Shown here piece by piece: positions 8,664 through 23,600 of a stretch of 64,000 bases of DNA. The stretch is from Bactericera cockerelli (Eukaryota > Arthropoda > Insecta > Hemiptera > Triozidae), in the NCBI GenBank assembly GCA_024516035.1, contig CM044957.1:45736530-45800529 (forward strand), given 5' to 3'. The notes beneath the pieces are model-generated. The model searched no databases. It saw nothing but the letters and a program-made list of their open reading frames with translations, and had not been told where the DNA came from. A program made the translations under genes and the position numbers. Positions within the stretch are counted from its first letter, which is position 1; each line of letters starts with the position of its first letter.

Positions 8664-11600
8664 CTGAACATGAAACAAACAGATGAAACGCGCGATTAAT
8701 AGGAGAGATTTTTTTTTGGGGGCATTGGTTATTCTCCTTATCATGGGAATTTGCCATACAGCCATAGCGTGTAGATTTAAGAAGTGTGAAAACGAACCTC
8801 AGTTGCATGGAAACGCCACATAGCGCGACACCATCGCAAAGGAGAAGAATATTTCTCGCGGTCTATTTCTGTTTATGTTTACATTTTGATATGTTTATGT
8901 TTACATTTGATACGGGTGAGCGACGAGGAGAAGAGACTCCTTTGCGATACTAGCGCTGAGAACGCCACGATGTAGGCCGGCGGGGGTTGTTTCTACACTT
9001 CTTAATTCTACACGCGATGATGCAGCCAATGAATTAGGAGAGATTAAGCTCTTTTTGGTGACGATATTTAAATTAACGGAAGACAGATTTCAGGATCGAA
9101 TTATGATGAAACAGGACAAAATATTTAGGATTTGTTAATCCAAGCCAAGATCACTCAACAGCTTATATAAATGCGCTGAGATTGGTTGAAATTTCAACCA
9201 GAGGAGGGATTGATAAGAGAGAGTGTAGGATTAGTTAATATAATCATGTGTCAGAATTACGGCCTTACAGTTTAAGCAAACTTACGTAATAAATGTTATA
9301 CGAAAAAAATCAAAGAGCAACAAAATTAACTTTGACTCAAAAAGAAATCAAAAATGCCATCGAAAAAGCTCAGGGCATAACCTTTACATCCATGCTATTA
9401 CACAAACGAAAAAACTCGGTCAAAATTTTCCCCTCCGGCCGGGATTTGAACCTGCAACCTCCGGGTCAGCAACCAATGCTCTTAATCACTGAGCCATGGA
9501 GGTCGGCAATTCATGCTAGGTTTTATCTATACTTACATCTACTTCCATGCCAGGTAGTCTGATCTGTGAGTCCGAAGCTTCGAAACACTGAAACAAATCA
9601 TACATCAAGTTAATACACTATACACGGGGAGTTACAACTTCAATATTTATACAATTTAGGTAAAATTTACTACCTTAATTGATTTGAATAATATATAGGT
9701 CAAAATTATACTAGACAAAATATAAATCTCAAGTAATGACTTACATTATTTTTACCCATCTAAGACAATACGCAAAATCTAGACTTAGCTCCACTGAGGT
9801 ATTAAAAAAAGTCTATTAATTTCACCCTTAGCCTCAACTGCAGGAGAGGCAGTAAAAATTAAGATTTCTACCTGTAAACGGTGGGAACCCAACCCACAGG
9901 TTCCGTCCTAGACCTCATGATTTAGCCAAAACCAGGCTTAATAATAAACCATTCCAATTATGAAGTATTTATTATTATTATCTGACCTGGTTGTAGGATT
10001 TCTGTGGAAACTCTATTGTGAACAGTTCATAACGTCTTGATTTTGAGTTATTCAGGACCGGGCTTTTAACCCTCCATTTGCTGGGAATCGCACCAGGTAC
10101 CCACATTAATCACACCCAGCCTGGGTTTTTCCTGAAACACCAGCCTCACGTATTCTTCACCTCAGAAGGAACAAAATTTTTCGTTGTAAAAATTCTGCCC
10201 AACCCGGGGATCGAACTCGGGATCTCTGGCCCACGGGCAGTGGTCACACCCGTTGCACCAAAACATCGACACTCACCTCGACGTCGGTGTCATTCAAGCT
10301 GTTGATTCTGGTCGATGACACCGGCGCCTTGTTCTTCTTGCCGGCCCCGCGAGTCCTCGTGTTGCCCACGTCGCTCAGACCTTTCTTGGTGTTCTAAGAG
10401 AAGATAGTAATAAAAATAATAAATAAATAGCGCTCAGACCTTTCTTGGTGTTCTAAGAGAAGATAGTAATAAAAATAATAAATAAATAGCGCTCAGACCT
10501 TTCTTGGTGTTCTAAGAGAAGATAGTAATAAAAATAATAAATAAATAACGCTCAGACCTTTCTTGGTGTTCTAAGAGAAGATAGTAATAAAAATAATAAA
10601 TCAATAGCGCTCAGACCTTTCTTGGTGTTCTAAGAGAAGATAGTAATAAAAATAATAAATCAATAGCGCTCAGACCTTTCTTGGTGTTCTAAGAGAAGAT
10701 AGTAATAAAAATAATAAATAAATAGCGCTCAGACCTTTCTTGGTGTTCTAAGAGAAGATAGTAATAAAAATAATAAATAAATAGCGCCCAGACCTTTCTT
10801 GGTGTTCTAAGAGAAGATAGTAATAAAAATAATAAATAAATAGCGCTCAGACCTTTCTTCGTGTTCTAAGAGAAGATAGTAATAAAAATAATAAATAAAT
10901 AGCGCTCAGACCTTTCTTGGTGTTCTAGGAGAAGATAGTAAGAAAAACAATAAATAAATAGCGCTCAGACCTTTCTTGGTGTTCTAGGAGAAGATAGTAT
11001 TAAAAATAATAAATAAATAGCGCTCAGACCTTTCTTGGTGTTCTAAGAGAAGATAGTAATAAAAATAATAAATAAATAGCGCTCAGACCTTTCTTGGTGT
11101 TCTAAGAGAAGATAGCAATAAAAATAATAAATAAATAGCGCTCAGACCTTTCTTGGTGTTCTAAGAGAAGATAGTAATAAAAATAATAAATAAATAGCGC
11201 TCAGACCCTTCTTGGTGTTCTAAGAGAAGATAGCAATAAAAATAATAAATAAATAGCGCTCAGACCTTTCTTGGTATTCTAAAACAAGATAGTAATAAAA
11301 ATAATAAATAAATAGCGCTCAGACCTTTCTTGGTGTTCTAAGAGAAGATAGTAATAAAAATAATAAATAAATAGCGCTCAGACCTTTTTTGGTGTTCTAA
11401 GAGAAGATAGTAATAAAAATAATAAATAAATAGCGCTCAGACCTTTCTTGGTGTTCTAAGAGAAGATGGTAATAAAAATAATAAATAAATAGCGCTCAGA
11501 CCTTTCTTGGTGTTCTAAGAGAAGATAGTTATAAAAATAAGAAATAAATAGCGCTCAGACCTTTCTTCGTGTTCTAAGAGAAGATAGTAATAAAAATAAT

Positions 11601-14600
11601 AAATAAATAGCGCTCAGACCTTTCTTGGTGTTCTAAGAGAAGATGGTAATAAAAATAATAAATAAATAGCGCTCAGACCTTTCTTGGTGTTCTAAGAGAA
11701 GATAGCAATAAAAATAATAAATAAATAGCGCTCAGACCTTTCTTCGTGTTCTAGAAGAAGATAGTAATAAAAATAATAAATAAATAGCGCTCAGACCTTT
11801 CTTGGTGTTCTAAGAGAAGATAGTAATAAAAATAATAAATAAATAGCGCTCAGACCTTTCTTCGTGTTCTAGAAGAAGATAGCAATAATAATAATAAATA
11901 AATAGCGCTCAGACCTTTCTTGGTATTCTAAAACAAGATAGTAATAAAAATAATAAATAAATAGCGCTCAGACCTTTCTTGGTGTTCTAAGAGAAGATAG
12001 TAATAAAAATAATAAATAAATAGCGCTCAGACCTTTCTTGGTGTTCTAAGAGAAGATAGTAATAAAAATAATAAATAAATAGCGCTCAGACCTTTCTTGG
12101 TGTTCTAAGAGAAGATGGTAATAAAAATAATAAATAAATAGCGCTCAGACCTTTCTTGGTGTTCTAAGAGAAGATAGTTATAAAAATAAGAAATAAATAG
12201 CGCTCAGACCTTTCTTCGTGTTCTAAGAGAAGATAGTAATAAAAATAATAAATAAATAGCGCTCAGACCTTTCTTGGTGTTCTAAGAGAAGATGGTAATA
12301 AAAATAATAAATAAATAGCGCTCAGACCTTTCTTGGTGTTCTAAGAGAAGATAGCAATAAAAATAATAAATAAATAGCGCTCAGACCTTTCTTCGTGTTC
12401 TAGAAGAAGATAGTAATAAAAATAATAAATAAATAGCGCTCAGACCTTTCTTGGTGTTCTAAGAGAAGATAGTAATAAAAATAATAAATAAATAGCGCTC
12501 AGACCTTTCTTCGTGTTCTAGAAGAAGATAGTAATAAAAATAATAAATAAATAGCGCTTAGGCCTTTCTTGGTGTTCTAGAAGAAGATAGTAATAAAAAT
12601 AATAAATAAATAGATGTGTGTTCTTTGTGTTATCATATCACAATGGACATGAAAGGAGCCTAGACATTGGATTTGGGCGTCCATATAATACTCTCACCAC
12701 CGTGATTTAGGTATCAATACCTATCTCACGGACACGGAATTATTATTATTATTATATCACAATTTTTAGTGGGTAGCGCAGAATCATAGGACTTTTTCCA
12801 TATCTTTTAATATCTTATTTTTGCGTGTAATTCCGCCACTGGTCACTGCTCACAATAAGCAGCTACTCGTTTTTCCTCACGAGGTATGAGTGGACCCCGA
12901 ACACCCGAGAACACAGCAGAAGAAATCCTGCCCCGCTGGGAATCGAACCCAGGTCACCATGCGTGCAATGACTAGCGCGCTAAATCACTCGGCCACGGTG
13001 ACTTCTGTGTTATAAGAAGAAGATAATAATGATGTATTTATTTTTCATCTAATAGTCACCGTGGCCGAGTGGGTATCGCCTAGGATTGCACGCACGGTGA
13101 CCTGGGTTCGAGTCGGAATTTTTCAGCTCTGTGCTTTGGACGTTCGGGGTCGTTATTTTATTTGACGGTATGGTTTTACATCAATTGATGGATTTAAACA
13201 CATCATAACTAGACGAATAGGTAGATACATCAGTAATATTCCACAGATTTCCAACATAAAGAAAAATGTGGTGCTGTATGGATGTAAAAAAACCACATTC
13301 AGATTGAGTGAAGAAATATTGGAAAGAACGAAAACAAAGAAGAACTTAGGTATTGTGATTGTAGTTATTTCTCGTGGTCCTATGTTGGCCAAGAAAGTAG
13401 TTTGCCAAAAGAATTGAATTGAATACTTTTATTTATTTGTACAAGAATGATACTGAGAGTATTACAAAATAAAAAGAATTACCTGGATTTGTAAGTCTGC
13501 AGGTAGATAGCTGATATTGCTGTTCACACTATTAGAAACTTCACACTTTTTGAAATACATGGGCGGGATTCGAATCTCAGCCGGATACTCCTTGTTATCT
13601 AGACTGGGAGCTTTGGTGCTGATGATGTTACTCGCCAAATCACACAGTGCTCGCATTTTCTGTGACCAAAACAAAGATTCATATTTAATAATCATACTAC
13701 CGGGTGAACACTTATTTACGAGCAGTGCCCATTCATTATACATGATAGGTACGATAAAATACAAAATTTGAATAAAATGAAAAAATACTATGAATTCACA
13801 ATTATTTAGGTCCTTGATTAGCTGTTCTTTTATTTTATTATCTGACCTGGTCATAAGGTATCAGTGAAAGCTCCATACAATTCACACTGCAACCTAATGA
13901 GATACATCAATTGATTCTAATTGGTTTTGAAGTCCTAATTTGAATTATTGATTTTGCATAGGCTATCAACCCCAAACGAGACCACTATTATAAAATTTCG
14001 AAGGAAAAGGTAAGATGACTGTATGGAGGCTTGGACAAGGGGTTATTATTTAACACTTTATTAATATGTATGTACAATATGTACATAGATACAACACAGA
14101 TAATTACAAATTAATTTATAAATATAAAACAGAAAAAAGGACTACAGTAAAAAGAAAAAAAAATGAAGAAAAAATAAATAAATATGTACATAATATAATT
14201 ATGTCCTAACTAAAGGGCGGGGCTATTGCCTTTGGCGATCTCTTCCAGGTACCAACTTTCAATCACTGAACAGGGGTGGATGGAGTAACTTTAAACAAGA
14301 GCACACTCACATTGTTGGTGGTCTCGTCGTCCGGCGCGAGCGCATCCCGACAGTTCTTCATCTGCTCGATCATGTCCCGGAAGAAGGCGGAGGAGAAGGA
14401 GAAGAAAGAGGAGGAGAATGAGGAGAAGAAAGAGGAGAAGAATGAGGAGAAGAAAGAAGAGGAGGAGGAGAAGAAAGAGAAGAAGGAGAAGGAGAGGAAA
14501 GAGGAGAAGAAGAAGAAATTAGATAGGAAAGGAGGGACATCATATTTCCATGTTTTCCTTAACTTAACCACTGAGCTAATACTAGTGGATGGAGTAACTT

Positions 14601-17600
14601 TAAGCAAGACCACTCACATTGTTGGTGGTCTCGTCGTCTAAAATATTTGATTGATTGATTGATTGACCACTCACATTGTTGGTGGTCTCGTCGTCTAAAA
14701 TATTTGATTGATTGATTTTTTTTTTATTAAGCTTTATTAGGTAGAACAAAAAATATATACAGTAGAACACAATGAAATATAAAGAAAAACAAAAAGATTA
14801 AACAAATATACAAGAAGGAAAAAAAAGAGAGAAATGTCCTACCTAAAGGGCGGGGTTATTGCCTGTGGCAATCTCTTCCACCCAACCCTTTTGATTGATT
14901 GACCACTCACATTGTTGGTGGTCTCGTCGTCTAAAATATTTGATTGATTGACCACTCACATTGTTCGTGGTCTCATCGTCCGGCGCGAGCGCGTCCCGGC
15001 AGTTCTTCATCTGCTCGATCATGTCCCGGAAGAAGGCGGAGGAGAAGGAGAAGAAAGAGGAGGAGAATGAGGAGAAGAAAGAGGAGGAGGAGAATGAGGA
15101 GAAGAAGAAGGAGGAGGAGAAGAAAGAGAAGAAGGAGAAGGAGAGGAAAGAGGAGAAGAAGAAGAAATTAGATAGGAAAGGAGGGACATCATATTTCCAT
15201 GTTTTCCTTAACTTAATCACTGAGCTAATACTAGTGGATGGAGTAACTTTAAACAAGAGCACACTCACATTGTTGGTAGTCTCGTCGTCCGGACTGAGCT
15301 AATCGCGCGCTTAACCACTGAGCTAATACTAGTGGATGGAGTAAATTTAATTAAGAGTGTAATAGTTATACATTGTAGACGTACAATGTATAATAATTAT
15401 TACACAATAAAATATTTGATTGATTGATTGACCACTCACATTGTTGGTGGTCTCATCATCCGGCGCGAGCGCGTCGCGACAGTTCTTCATCTGCTCGATC
15501 ATGTCCCGGAAGAAGGCGGAGGAGAAGGACTCGGCGGGCTGCTGGCTCAGCAGCGGCTCCAGGATGAACCAGAGACAGGCGCGCATCACCATGAGCTCGT
15601 CCACGGCGGTGTTGGAGGTGTAGGCGGGGGTGTGGGTGAGCACCGGGACGGCGAACACGAGCATGAAGTCGGGCAGGAAGTTGGGCAGCTGGGCCATCGC
15701 TTTCTCCGCGGACACTGGAGGGGAAATCATGCGTTGAACATGTTATTTCAGATCAGTCCTTCACTCCATACGTCCAGGAGAAAACACACTTCAATGGCAA
15801 GAGATGGCAATAGACAGAATAGAATGGAGAAGGCTGGTTCAAGAAGCTAAGGACACTAGTGGTCTGTAGAAATGTTTTCTCTGCGGACACTGGAGGAGAA
15901 ATCAAAACAATTGTTGAACATGTTGGGTGGAAGAGAACACGAGCATGAAGTCGGGCAGGAAGTTGGGCAGCTGGGCCATCGCTTTCTCTGCCGACACTGG
16001 GGGAGAAAGCATGTGTTTTTTTTTTTTTTTTTTTTTTTTTTTAAGGTACTTTATTTGTATTTTTATAAATCAACAAACATTTTATCAAAAACAACAAAAT
16101 GAAAGAACACTAAAAAAATATACAAAAATTTAAAAAAGTTCATCAATTTTTTTTTTTTTTTTAAGCTTTATTACGAGGACAAAGTACAGGTAACAGTATA
16201 AAATTAAGAAAAGAAAAGAAAGAAAAAAAAAACAAATGACAAAATAAATAAGTATAAAAAAGCAAATAACAATAATGTCAATAATGTCCTACCTAAAGGG
16301 CGGGGTTATTGCCTGTGGCAATCTCTTCCACCCAACCCTTTCACTCGTTGAACATGTTGTTTATATTTGACATCCTGAAATACTCATTTTTGAAATGTTT
16401 TCTCTCGGACACTGGAGGAGAAATCATGTGTTGAACATGTTATTTATATTTGACATTTGTCTAGGTAGGAACGCGCCGGTATGGCTGCATAAAGTCCGGC
16501 TAGAATTTTAAAATTTTAAGCATCAAAATTTCAAGTCAAAATTGGAGGAAGAAATAGACATCCATAGAAGGTGTTTGAAGGACTAATTGACAAGCTCAAG
16601 AAGGATGGGTTGAGGGAAGAGAGAATGTTGTAAAAGGAAAAATGATTGCGAAATAATATAATAATAATATATTTGAGGCGAGGTTGGAGGTGTAGGCGGG
16701 GGTGTGGGTGAGCACCGGGACGGCGAACACGAGCATGAAGTCGGGCAGGAAGTTGGGCAGCTGGGCCATCGCTTTCTCTGCCGACACTGGGGGAGAAATC
16801 AAAACAATTGTTGAACATGTTGGGTGGAAGAGAACACGAGCAGGAAGTTGGGCAGCTGGGCCATCGCTTTCTCTGCCGACACTGGAGGAGAAATCAAAAC
16901 AATTGTTGAACATGTTGGGTGGAAGAGAACACCAGCAGGAAGTTGGGCAGCTGGGCCATCGCTTTCTCTGCCGACACTGGGGGAGAAATCAAAACAATTG
17001 TTGAACATGTTGGGTGGAAGAGAACACGAGCAGGAAGTTGGGCAGCTGGGCCATCGCTTTCTCTGCCGACACTGGAGGAGAAATCAAAACAATTGTTGAA
17101 CATGTTGGGTGGAAGAGAACACCAGCAGGAAGTTGGGCAGCTGGGCCATCGCTTTCTCTGCCGACACTGGGGGAGAAATCAAAACAATTGTTGAACATGT
17201 TGGGTGGAAGAGAACACGAGCAGGAAGTTGGGCAGCTGGGCCATCGCTTTCTCTGCCGACACTGGAGGAGAAATCAAAACAATTGTTGAACATGTTGGGT
17301 GGAAGAGAACACCAGCAGGAAGTTGGGCAGCTGGGCCATCGCTTTCTCTGAGGACACTGGAGGAGAAATCATACCGATTACAAATCAAGTCCATATGGAA
17401 TCACCACTATTATCAGCCCTGAAACTTTACAATACATATTCATTACAACTTGAATTAAGTGATACAAAAGACAAATTTAAAGAACAATGCACTCTTCTAT
17501 TAGAAAATTGTACCTAGTAATGTATGAATAAATTTGTTTTGTTACATATAGGTTTTGTATGTAATGAAACAAGCTGTACACGTAAAGGCAGTAAACTACT

Positions 17601-20600
17601 GCGGGTGTACACTGTGTACAGACTTTAAAAAAAAAAAAAAAAAATGTAGAACTTATTATTTATATTTGACATCCTCGGACACTGGAGGAAAAATCATTTG
17701 TTTTGAACTTATTATTTATATTTGACATCCTAAAATACTCATTTTTGAAATGTTTTCTCTGCGGACACTGGAGGAAAAATCATTTTTTGAACATGTTATT
17801 TATATTTGATATCCTAAAATGCTCATTTTTGAAAAATCGCTTTATGCCATAATATTAAAAAAAAACCCGACTTTCGAAGCTCCATCGATAAGGCGGCGGA
17901 CTTGCACATGTGATCTCGATTTTGCCTATTCATTTCGTCCTTAGACTATTTTCTGTTTTTGAAAAACCCCACTGTTGTTGTTGTTGTAGCCAGCTTGGCT
18001 ACAGCTGGAGGGGTGAGTGATGGTCTCCAACCAACGTTATTTCAAAGTTGGCTCGTCCTGAACCACATATTTCTATGTGCGATCAACCATCATGAGGACT
18101 TGGACTTTTCTTTATAAGCCATTAAACCCTTAGGAAACTGCAACTTAGCCTAGCTTGTAAGGGTTGGCTCGCCAGTTCTCTGTTTATAGTCCTCTAGCGA
18201 GACACTGGTCTTCTCCCTGTTTAACGTCCCCCAACTGAAGCGACTTATAGGCTCGGGTTCAAATTAGAATGGTCACATCTAGTGATGTACCGCGGGGTAA
18301 ATACCCGCGGGAAGGTAAATAAAAATTGGGTATTTACCCCAGGGGTCGGGTAAATTCCCCAAATCTTTAAAACTGCGTTTTCGAATATTCCTGCCCAAAT
18401 AAAGTTCTTCTGACTTGAGCTCTATAAAATTTCAAGTGGTGGGTAGGAAGCACCAACTTTTTATTATTTGTGATTTAATTTCAATTTAAAAAAATAAAAG
18501 TTTTCTGTTTCTGAATGTGGTTCTTTACATTTCCTGTGATATGTTTATTTGTTTGAGTAATTTTACGTAAGTAATTAGAACCAGGGCAAATGGAGGCTGA
18601 AATCTAAAAGCCCTACTTGAGCAGAATAAGGCATGGCAGATCAAGTATGAGTAATTTATGACTAATTACCTAAAAATACATTTTTATAATTAGTTTTGTA
18701 AATCCTAACCTTCATGATCAACATTTTAATGTTTATATCACAGAGGGAGGGATCAGGAATAGGAGAAGATGTTTTATGTGAATATTGGCAAGGAAATGTG
18801 CTAAAATGGGTAAATACCCCAACTTGGGATAAATACCCGGGTATTTACCCCAGATATTCACCCCAAAAATAAATACCCGGGTATTTGTACATCACTGGTC
18901 ACATCGGTCACCCATCCCAAGTTTCTGTATCTGAAATAACCTATTTCCTGAGACTCACATCCGCCGGTGCCCAGGATCAGGTTGCGGGCGTACTCCCGCC
19001 GCCGCAGGATATCCGCATTCATGTAGGTCCGCAGGGTGCCCTTCAGCTTCTTCTCCTCCTCCAGGCCGCCCAGAGCGTAGAACCCCATGAAGTCCAGGGG
19101 CAGACACTTGTTGGGCAGATTCCGGCCCAGCCCCTTGTGCAGCTTGTTGGCGAAAATCTCCCTCACTTCAGGCACTTCGTCCTGTGGAATTACCGAAATA
19201 CAGGAGGCACAATATTTATAGTGGTGAAGTCTTTATTGAACGTTTTCGCGCTAGTCTGGTAATTCATTTATCCTGTGGAATTACCGAAGTTCAGGTGGAA
19301 ATATAATTTTTATCCCAACAAAGTATGTTATAGAATATTAATTGAAAATCTCCCCATGGAATCAATCGAAGAAAGATTTGGCTACATGTAAATTCCCCCG
19401 GTTTTTTGAAAGGTTCGTATTTCCGGTAAAATAAATTCCCCCGGTAAAATTTACCATGAAACCTGAGGGTTTCATGGTAAATTCCCACGATTCTGTACGT
19501 ACAGGTATAAAATTGTATATTGTAGGTATGTAGGCAATCAAATAGATAAAACTTTGGCAAAACATAATTAACAATACAATAAATATTGCCTACATACTCT
19601 CACAACTTAAGTTCAGAATACCAGACCCTAGGCTTAGAATAGATAGAACGCAACTTTTTTCCATCCCTAATAAAAACAAGAATATTCTCAAATCCCCTAT
19701 AATATCATGCATGAAAAAATTCAACGATATGCCCCAACAACCCGATCTATTTAAATGAATACATGTATTGTGTGAATGAATGAGTGAAGAAATGATCATG
19801 CCAGTTATTGCTTGATTGTTATAAATGTTATAATATATAACTTTCAAGTGTAGGTATTTGAAGAGAAAAAAAAAAAATTATTGTAGTGAACTCTTTATTG
19901 ATCGTTTTCGCGCTAGTCTGGTAATCCAGCTAACCTAGGGATCCGTTAGCTCGAATCCCACCCAGTGCATGAATTTTTCTTCATTGATGTGAGTTTGTGA
20001 CCACATAATAATAAGACTTTGGGGGTTAAGTGGTAGAAAATGCTTTGAGCATTAACCTCGCCTGGTAGTTACCTTCCACTAAAGAGTATTATTTATATAC
20101 ATGTATGTATCCTAAAGGGCGGAGGGTTAAAAACTACAAATTTACAACTCATGATCTTGTACCATAATTTTTTTTATAATCTTAACCGACCTCAGTAGTT
20201 TGATTGATAAGGCGGCGGACTTGTAACCTGGAGGTTGGTGGTTCAAGTTTCGGGTTTAGCGAAGATTTAGTAAATCTAGTTTGAGTAGTTGTGATTAATA
20301 TGATAACTTGAAAAAAAAATCTTATAAACTAAAGTGATTAAATAACTTCACTTTTGAGTCGACTGTTTACATCTTTTAAAATTAGACTCTTTGAAAAGAC
20401 CTCTTGAGAAGACTGTGTCAAAAGACAATAATTGGTTTTTCAAGTTATATAAATTGCTTTGACGATTTATAATGGACTTCTACGAAAAGTTATTTCTGTA
20501 ATTGTTACATGTAAATAAAACTGTTTAAAGAAATTTAATATTAAAACTTAAAATGAGAATTCAATTGAATACTTTTATTTTTTTTGCAAGCAAATTCTAA

Positions 20601-23600
20601 CTTCTGAGGAGACGGTTATCTGTCAGTTAGGATGAGGAAGAGTCCTTATTCTAATTAACAGACAAGATTGCTTTACAGATTGGGTCATTTTTTTTTTTTT
20701 TTAAGTTTCCATGTATTTATATTTAACAAATAAACATCTTCAACAAATAATGAGGGTATACCCACCTTCAAAAGATAAAAATCTTGTGCTGAAGGTGGGG
20801 AAAATTTAAAGAATCGCAGAGAGATTATAGAAGAGTTGAAAGAGAATGAATACTTACAATGAGAAGTCGAGACAAGTTGTAGAACTGCTCCGGGGAGTAC
20901 TGGTCTCCCACTCCCTTCTGTTCACATATCTTGAGCATCGCACAGCCAGCGGACAACCTCATCCATGCCATTTCTTGTTTGCTGAAAAACGCAGAATATT
21001 CTTCGTTAGTTAAATTATTTATTACTTCCGAGAAATGTCTAATATTAGCAATCGGAAATATTGTGTTCGTTTTTGTAAAAAAAAAAAAAAAAAATTGCTA
21101 CAATTTCAATTTTTTTACTTATAAATACCGACCTCAGTAGATAGATCGATTAGGCGGCGGACTTGTAACCTAAAGGACGCTGATTCGAGCCCCATATTCG
21201 TATAAAAAAATAGCAGCGTATCTATTTATCTAGCTAACAGTAATCCATTTTAACGACCTCAGTAGCTTGATCGATAAGGCGGCGGACTTGTAATCTGGAG
21301 GTCGGTGGTTCAAGTCCCGGATTGAACGTAGTTTTAGTAAAGCGACTTTGAGTAGTTGTGATATCACGACAGTGATTAACACAAATATGATAACTTTCAA
21401 CTTCAGTAATCCATTTTAATAGGTCGGTTTTCGATGTAATTATTTATTTTGAGAATTCGTATGTAATGGAGAACACTATCGAATTAACCTCATACTGCTT
21501 AACCAAAATATGCAATAGATAACACTATCAATGCGAATAGCTCAGTGATTAAGTACTCGCTTGCCATGCGGAAGGTCCCGGGTTCGAACCCCCGCGCCGA
21601 CAAAAATTTGTACTCAAATTTTAGTTACAGTTGTTTGTAGGGGATACCTTCCGGTGAGCTCGTGTTGACCCAGCACCTAGATGGGAAGTATTGTGTCACT
21701 TCTCGCCCATCAGAGGAGAGGCATACTACGGGATGGGCACGCTACAACAGAGACCACAAGCGTCTACAGTAGCTCCTGTTTCATGGCTACGAAATAAAAA
21801 AGGCTGTAACACACTCGTCTTAAAAAAAAAAATACAATAGAAAACACTATCAATGCAATAGATAACCTCACACTCATGGCGTTTACCTCATTTTGTCAGA
21901 CTGTAGTAAATCTCCCTTGTTTAAGATGACGGCATTCAGCATCCGGAAAGTTTTCTGCGCAGACTCCTTGTGAGCCTTGAGTCCCAGCAGCCAGCGCGCC
22001 ATCATCTTCATCCCTTCCATCTGGGGCAATCAGAACAAAAGTAAGTAATTTATTTCTTTTTTAAATAAATAAATAAATCATTTGTTTTATTTTTCATTTA
22101 TTTTTTATTTTTTTGTTTACAGAGGACTTTATTTATACAAGTGCCAGGGTTTCTCGGTAACGACACAAAATATTACAAAACCCAAAAACCCGTATTCCTT
22201 TATTTTTTGAGGGATTAAATTTTAGAAAAAAATAAAGAAAAAAAAATATTTCCCGAAGTCGTTTTCGAGAAACCCAGGCCCGGGTGAAACTTTATGGAAG
22301 CCCTGTATATGACTGTAAATAGACCGTGTATATGACTGTAAATAGACCGTGTCAGAATAGGCGTGGCGGCAGAATGAGTAGAAACTTAGAAATATCTACA
22401 AAATAAATATATAATAATATTAATTTCCTTGTGTCTTAATTTTATATTTACAATTTGTTTGTAATGCATGGCTAAATTAGGCTGAATTTTCTGCCACTTT
22501 TTCTTATTCTTTCACTTTACCTTTTCCCAAACCTACTTGGGGTCGGTATTGTTCAACCTTTTTCTCAGGGTTGCGACGGTTGAGATTTGTAGTTATTTTC
22601 TGCCACTTAACTCCTATTTTTTGTATTTATGTATGTCGCAATCTAATAGCCTTTTTTAAATTTATTTTAGAATAATATTCTGCACTTCTTTTTGGAAAAG
22701 ATTAACAATGCAGCATGCTATCTTCCTCAACCAACATACATCCTGATTTGTGAGATCATTGAAATTGTATTTCTCAGTTGTTTTGTGTAGGTATCTTAAT
22801 TAAAAACTTGAACAACACTAAATTATAACTAAAATAAATCAAAAAGATTCACATGAATGAAGTCTAAAATGTGTTTGAAATTTTGAAAATAATTGAAGAA
22901 TTTTGAGAGACAAAATTAAAAACTGCAGCATACAGGCGCCGAGCTAAACTCATTTTTTTTTTTTTTTTACAAAAAACTGTAAATACAAAATCAATTTTGT
23001 CACTTCTATACATGGTAATTGATAATTGGTAATTGATCCGTACAAGAGGGAAATCCTATCACTAGTAGCTCACCTTACACCGGACTTCATTGGGAAGATC
23101 CTCCTCAAACACCCAGTCTTTCTTGTATTGAAAACTCTCCTCCGTTTCTTTGATGAGAAGTTCTTTCACAATCTAAAAAAAAGATCACAATGAGTTTAAC
23201 TTATTTAACTAATATGTGTCTTTTAAAACATTTATTGTTATTTCATAATTTTATAATATATATTATATTGAATCATCACTTTTATCACAATGAGTTTAGT
23301 TTTCCAAAGCTATTTTATTATTATACAGGGTTATTTCAGAACGATTGGACTTGTTATATCATCATCATAGGGTGGCGTCATCGTTCACGATGATCACGAT
23401 ATGATGATCAGTAAAATATTGTGTTGAAATTCACTTACTTTTCTAGACACAGTATTCTTGATGACGGCAGGAAACTTGTTGGGCATGTTGTAAGCAATAT
23501 GGCCCAGAGCTATGATGGCAGTCCTGTAGTTAGCAGACTCTGGGGTGAGGTTCATCTTCACTTTCTAGAAAGTAAAAGAAGCAAAGACGAATGAAATAAA

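Noticed and set aside
10366..12613. CRISPR-like array of 59-bp units
   Set aside because: No spacers; the unit is an exon edge plus intron, with higher-order structure typical of satellites.
14276..15302. Glu/Lys-rich + strand frames
   Set aside because: Antisense of the TTC/TCC expansion in exon 17 edge copies; no splice or homology support.
16702..17517. Series of overlapping ~70-100-codon frames on both strands
   Set aside because: Repeated readings of the 95-bp exon 17 acceptor array.
21533..21602. Functional tRNA-Gly gene
   Set aside because: The fold is close to a tRNA, but the copy continues into a body shared with 44905, so it is a tRNA-derived SINE; covariance scoring would be needed to claim a gene.
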